From NCBI RefSeq assembly GCF_004153225.1, contig NZ_SEMB01000028.1:1-44531 (forward strand): DNA of 44,531 bases, given 5' to 3'. The stretch's first letter is position 1. The number at the start of each line of letters is the position of its first letter. The position numbers and the translations under genes were made by a program. Under the pieces are notes generated by a model. It saw only the letters and a list, made by a program, of their open reading frames with translations, searched no databases and was not told where the DNA came from. Of the stretch, positions 42,280-44,531 are shown piece after piece. The DNA comes from Sporolactobacillus sp. THM7-7 (lineage in GTDB: Bacteria > Bacillota > Bacilli > Bacillales > Sporolactobacillaceae).

Positions 42280-42460
42280 TTAAAAGGAAGGCCGAGATTC
42301 CGGGAAAAATAGCTGTCCGATCTCTTCGTCAGCTGGCGCTTCTATATACTGCTCACGTACGCCCCGGTGCTCTAAGCTGCGCTTCCTCGACCTTCTCGGC
42401 CCTTTTGTCCTTCTCTCCAAACACAAACTTTATTAAAGGAAGTTCGGAGATTCCGGAAAA
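42277..42460. repeat. Structured element bounded by an imperfect direct repeat before the polymerase gene
   Basis: About 30 bases at 42277-42310 (ATTAAAAGGAAGGCC, GAGATTCCGGGAAAA) recur in similar form at 42432-42460 (ATTAAAGGAAGTTC, GGAGATTCCGGAAAA). Between them GGCCGAGA (42290-42297) pairs with TCTCGGCC (42394-42401), closing a 112-base domain with AGCTG/CAGCT inside. No gene is present in this interval. It looks like a dispersed intergenic repeat or a fold separating the priming transferase from the polymerase. Confidence 0.5.
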
Positions 42461-42518
42461 GTCTTCGAAAGGAGCGGGTTTTATTCAATCTTCGAAACGT
42501 GAAATTGGGGTAATCACG

Positions 42519-43811
42519 ATGAACCATACGGGAAATGTTTATGAAAAAACGTTTATTGCTTTTTATGCCTTGATTCCACTCGTCGACACGTTTAACGGCT
42601 TTTTGCTGCTCAACCATATTCCGTCGCCGGTGGGACAGGCCTACAGAATCTTCGTCATGATGATTTTCAGCCTGTTTCTCTTGAAATGGGGCGATAAAAA
42701 GAGTTTTTACAAATTATTTATCTTTATTTCATTTCTGTATATCTTGCAATGCGTGTATTTTTACAGCGGTCAGTCGATAAAAGGTTTAAAATATGATTTT
42801 TCATTAGTGACCAAGCTTATTTTCATTATTTTGGGCATTGAAACCTATCGATGCCTCTATAAGAAAGAACTGGTGTCGCGAAAGACCATTGAACAGATCT
42901 TGAAAATCAGTTTGATCGTTTTTCCGTTAACGATCCTGGTGCCGAAAATACTGGGCGTCGGGTTTGCCGCGTATGGGGAAAGCGGAGGATACTCGGCTTT
43001 CTACTTCGCGAATAATGACATCAACATTGTTTTGATCATCCTGTTTGTGTATTCCCTTGAACTATTGTTTCGGAGCATCAGGCTCCGAAAATTTAAATTA
43101 CGCTATTTGTTCGGATTTATCACGATGATCATCGTCACTTTGCTGATCGGCTCCAAGTCCAGCATGGGGCTATGTGTATTGACGATTCTCGTCTATCTGT
43201 TCCGTAGCCTGAAACAAAACTCGTTGGTCAACAATATGAAACTCTTTTTCGGGATTGGACTCTCCATCGTCGTCATGATCCAGGTTGTATCCCGTTTGTT
43301 TCAGGATCAGATGGAGGGGATCATGGAAAGAAATACGTATTTTTTCATGAACTCAAGCAGTCTGCTGAACTTTTTGCTGAGTAGCCGCGATGTTTTTTTA
43401 CAGGCCGCAATTGAATCGCTGATCCGCTCGGAACATTTTCTCATGCGTTTCCTGTTTGGAATCGGGCCCTATGAAAGAAACGCAGGGATCGGCGGCCTGC
43501 TGAACATCCGATTTAAAGAAATCGAAATGGATTTCTTCGATGTCTTCTTCGCCTTCGGTCTCGTCGGCACTCTGATCATTTACAGCTACTTCTTGAGTAT
43601 TTACCTCAAGAGCGGCGCCAAAACTGCTGTCGGCAAGAGATACCTGTTTGCTTACAAATATATTTTTATCGCGATCATGGCTTTCAGTACGGTAGTCGGT
43701 CATGTCCTGTTTTCGGCTCTTGCGGGAAGTTACTTATCACTGATATGCGCCATGCTCATAGGAGGAGACCCAGATGAACATACTGCTCGTCTCAAATATG
43801 TATCCGAATAA
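42519..43811 (+). CDS. Wzy-like polysaccharide polymerase / O-antigen-ligase-family membrane protein
   Basis: About 430 aa from ATG 42519 (TGGGG eight bases upstream); the open frame extends upstream to 42405 but that part lies in the repeat element. It has ten or more hydrophobic segments and a large loop near 285-345, with LIGSKSSMGLCVLTILVYLFR before it and FLFGIGPYERNAGI after it, as in Wzy_C-type proteins. Sequence identity in this family is low, so polymerase is inferred from topology and operon position. The 3' end overlaps the glycosyltransferase start by 38 bases. Confidence 0.75.
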   Translation: MNHTGNVYEKTFIAFYALIPLVDTFNGFLLLNHIPSPVGQAYRIFVMMIFSLFLLKWGDKKSFYKLFIFISFLYILQCVYFYSGQSIKGLKYDFSLVTKLIFIILGIETYRCLYKKELVSRKTIEQILKISLIVFPLTILVPKILGVGFAAYGESGGYSAFYFANNDINIVLIILFVYSLELLFRSIRLRKFKLRYLFGFITMIIVTLLIGSKSSMGLCVLTILVYLFRSLKQNSLVNNMKLFFGIGLSIVVMIQVVSRLFQDQMEGIMERNTYFFMNSSSLLNFLLSSRDVFLQAAIESLIRSEHFLMRFLFGIGPYERNAGIGGLLNIRFKEIEMDFFDVFFAFGLVGTLIIYSYFLSIYLKSGAKTAVGKRYLFAYKYIFIAIMAFSTVVGHVLFSALAGSYLSLICAMLIGGDPDEHTARLKYVSE

Positions 43812-44404
43812 CAGCAATCCTCAGTTCGGCATTTTCGTCAAAAATACAGCGGACATATTAGAGAACAACCGGATACACGTCAAGAAAGTCGTTCTCTATA
43901 AAACAAAAGGAAGATGGAAAAAGCTATTCAGCTACGGAGCCTTTTATATAAAGATCATCGGGAACCTGCTCTTTAAGCGTTACGATTGCGTGTATATTCA
44001 TTACGCGTCCCACAATGCGATTCCAGTGCTTTTTGCAAAAGGGATCAAAAAGAGGTTGAAAATCGTGACGAATGTCCATGGCAGTGACGTCGTTCCGGAA
44101 ACCGGCTTGCAGGAGAAGCTACAAAAGTACGTGACCAAACTGCTGAAAGCCTCTGAGATTGTGATTACACCGTCCAACTATTATAAACAGCTCGTCGCGA
44201 ACAAATATCATCTGGATGAAAGGAAAATCAGCGTCTTTCCATCAGGGGGCGTGAATAAACAGACTTTTAAAGTCATTGGTGACAAAAAATTCCTTCTAAT
44301 TAATAACGGTCTTGATCCAAATCAGCAGTATATCGGCTACGTGGGAAGAATCGATGTTCAAAAAGGATGGGATGTCTTCCTGGAGGCGGTCCGCCAGTTA
44401 AAAC
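43774..44404 (+). pseudogene. GT4-family glycosyltransferase, interrupted by an IS66-type insertion
   Basis: ATG 43774 follows GGAGGAG. About 210 codons of a GT-B glycosyltransferase remain: LLVSNMYPNNSNPQFGIFV at the start, VTNVHGSDVVPET (about 98-110), ASEIVITPSNYY, ISVFPSGGVN and YIGYVGRIDVQKGWDVFLEA (about 187-204), the start of the nucleotide-sugar domain. The remaining domain, including the ExxxG donor-binding motif, is missing because GTAAGCG of an insertion sequence begins at 44405. A hybrid frame continues into the IS and stops at 44466. The gene was probably intact before insertion, and the donor-binding half should lie beyond the IS outside this window. Confidence 0.88.
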
Positions 44405-44531
44405 GTAAGCGTCAAATAATCCCCACCTACAAAAAGGGTGGGGATCAATGTATTATTCACTTGTAGGCAACTTGCATTCTGAAGGAATAGAATCAGACCA
44501 GGGCAGAAGTTCATCCAATGCTTCTTCCGTC
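44405..44531. mobile_element. IS66-family insertion sequence, terminal end (element continues past the window)
   Basis: The end reads GTAAGCGTCAAATAATCCCC, and IS66-family terminal repeats begin GTAAGCG. Next comes a stem ATCCCCACC/GGTGGGGAT (about 44419-44445) near the tip, then the 3' end of a minus-strand transposase gene at 44453. The 8 bases before the end are GTTAAAAC (44397-44404), the predicted target-site duplication, since IS66 elements make 8-bp duplications. The far end is not in the window. Confidence 0.8.
44453..44530 (-). CDS. IS66-family transposase, C-terminal fragment (runs off the window)
   Basis: On the minus strand the last 25 codons read TEEALDELLPWSDSIPSECK then LPTSE and a TAA at 44455-44453. 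LLPWSDSIPxxC is the characteristic ending of the IS66 transposase C-terminal domain. The rest of the gene lies beyond 44531. Too short for more, but the pattern, the terminal repeat and the gene it interrupts agree. Confidence 0.8.
   Translation of the reverse strand, partial: TEEALDELLPWSDSIPSECKLPTSE

Overview
The window reads as chromosomal DNA of a low-to-moderate GC Bacillota, most likely a spore-former-like member of the Bacillales. The signs are AGGAGG-type ribosome sites, frequent TTG and GTG starts, a CcpA-type cre site, PucR, XRE and SorC regulators, and a Wzz/CapB-style exopolysaccharide operon. A Sporolactobacillaceae-like host is my guess; it cannot be proved from this sequence. 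No rRNA, tRNA, CRISPR array or phage module was seen.

Layout. (1) 1-1500: a KDGP-aldolase gene with an atypical 5' end, a terminator and a 65-codon gene remnant. (2) 1.5-7.4 kb: a D-amino-acid module (novel-architecture regulator, N-acyl-D-amino-acid deacylase, MFS transporter, D-serine dehydratase). (3) 7.4-13.3 kb: an L-rhamnose locus on the minus strand (rhaB, rhaM, rhaA, rhaD) with a divergent AraC-type regulator. It is decaying: the transporter is a 5'-truncated, stop- and frameshift-bearing remnant, rhaM has an in-frame TGA at codon 10, and a C-terminal scrap of a sugar-phosphate kinase lies past rhaD. (4) 13.7-23.6 kb: a small coiled-coil gene, then an M20 hydrolase, a complete branched-chain-amino-acid-type ABC transporter (livGFKHM) and an amidase, facing a PucR regulator. 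(5) 23.6-26.7 kb: an AEC transporter behind a leader with a terminator-like hairpin, a stand-alone homing-endonuclease-associated-repeat protein and a ketopantoate-reductase-like gene. (6) 26.8-35.5 kb: an XRE regulator divergent from an NCS1 permease, an N-carbamoyl/allantoate-type amidohydrolase, aldehyde dehydrogenase, alcohol dehydrogenase and a second amidase. (7) 35.5-36.5 kb: an orphan SorC regulator. (8) 37.1-44.4 kb: an exopolysaccharide operon (Wzz, tyrosine kinase, Ugd, GalU, priming sugar transferase, Wzy-like polymerase, GT4 glycosyltransferase). The last gene is cut by an IS66-family element whose end and transposase C-terminus reach the window edge.

Together, regions 2, 4 and 6 form three unlinked but logically similar scavenging modules: each pairs an importer with amide-bond hydrolases and has its own regulator. 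The least explained parts are the region 6 pathway (substrate unknown), the structured non-coding leaders in the exopolysaccharide operon (an EAR/epsC-like candidate and two alternative-hairpin segments before ugd and galU), and orphan strong Shine-Dalgarno micro-ORFs in front of the D-aminoacylase and the second amidase.
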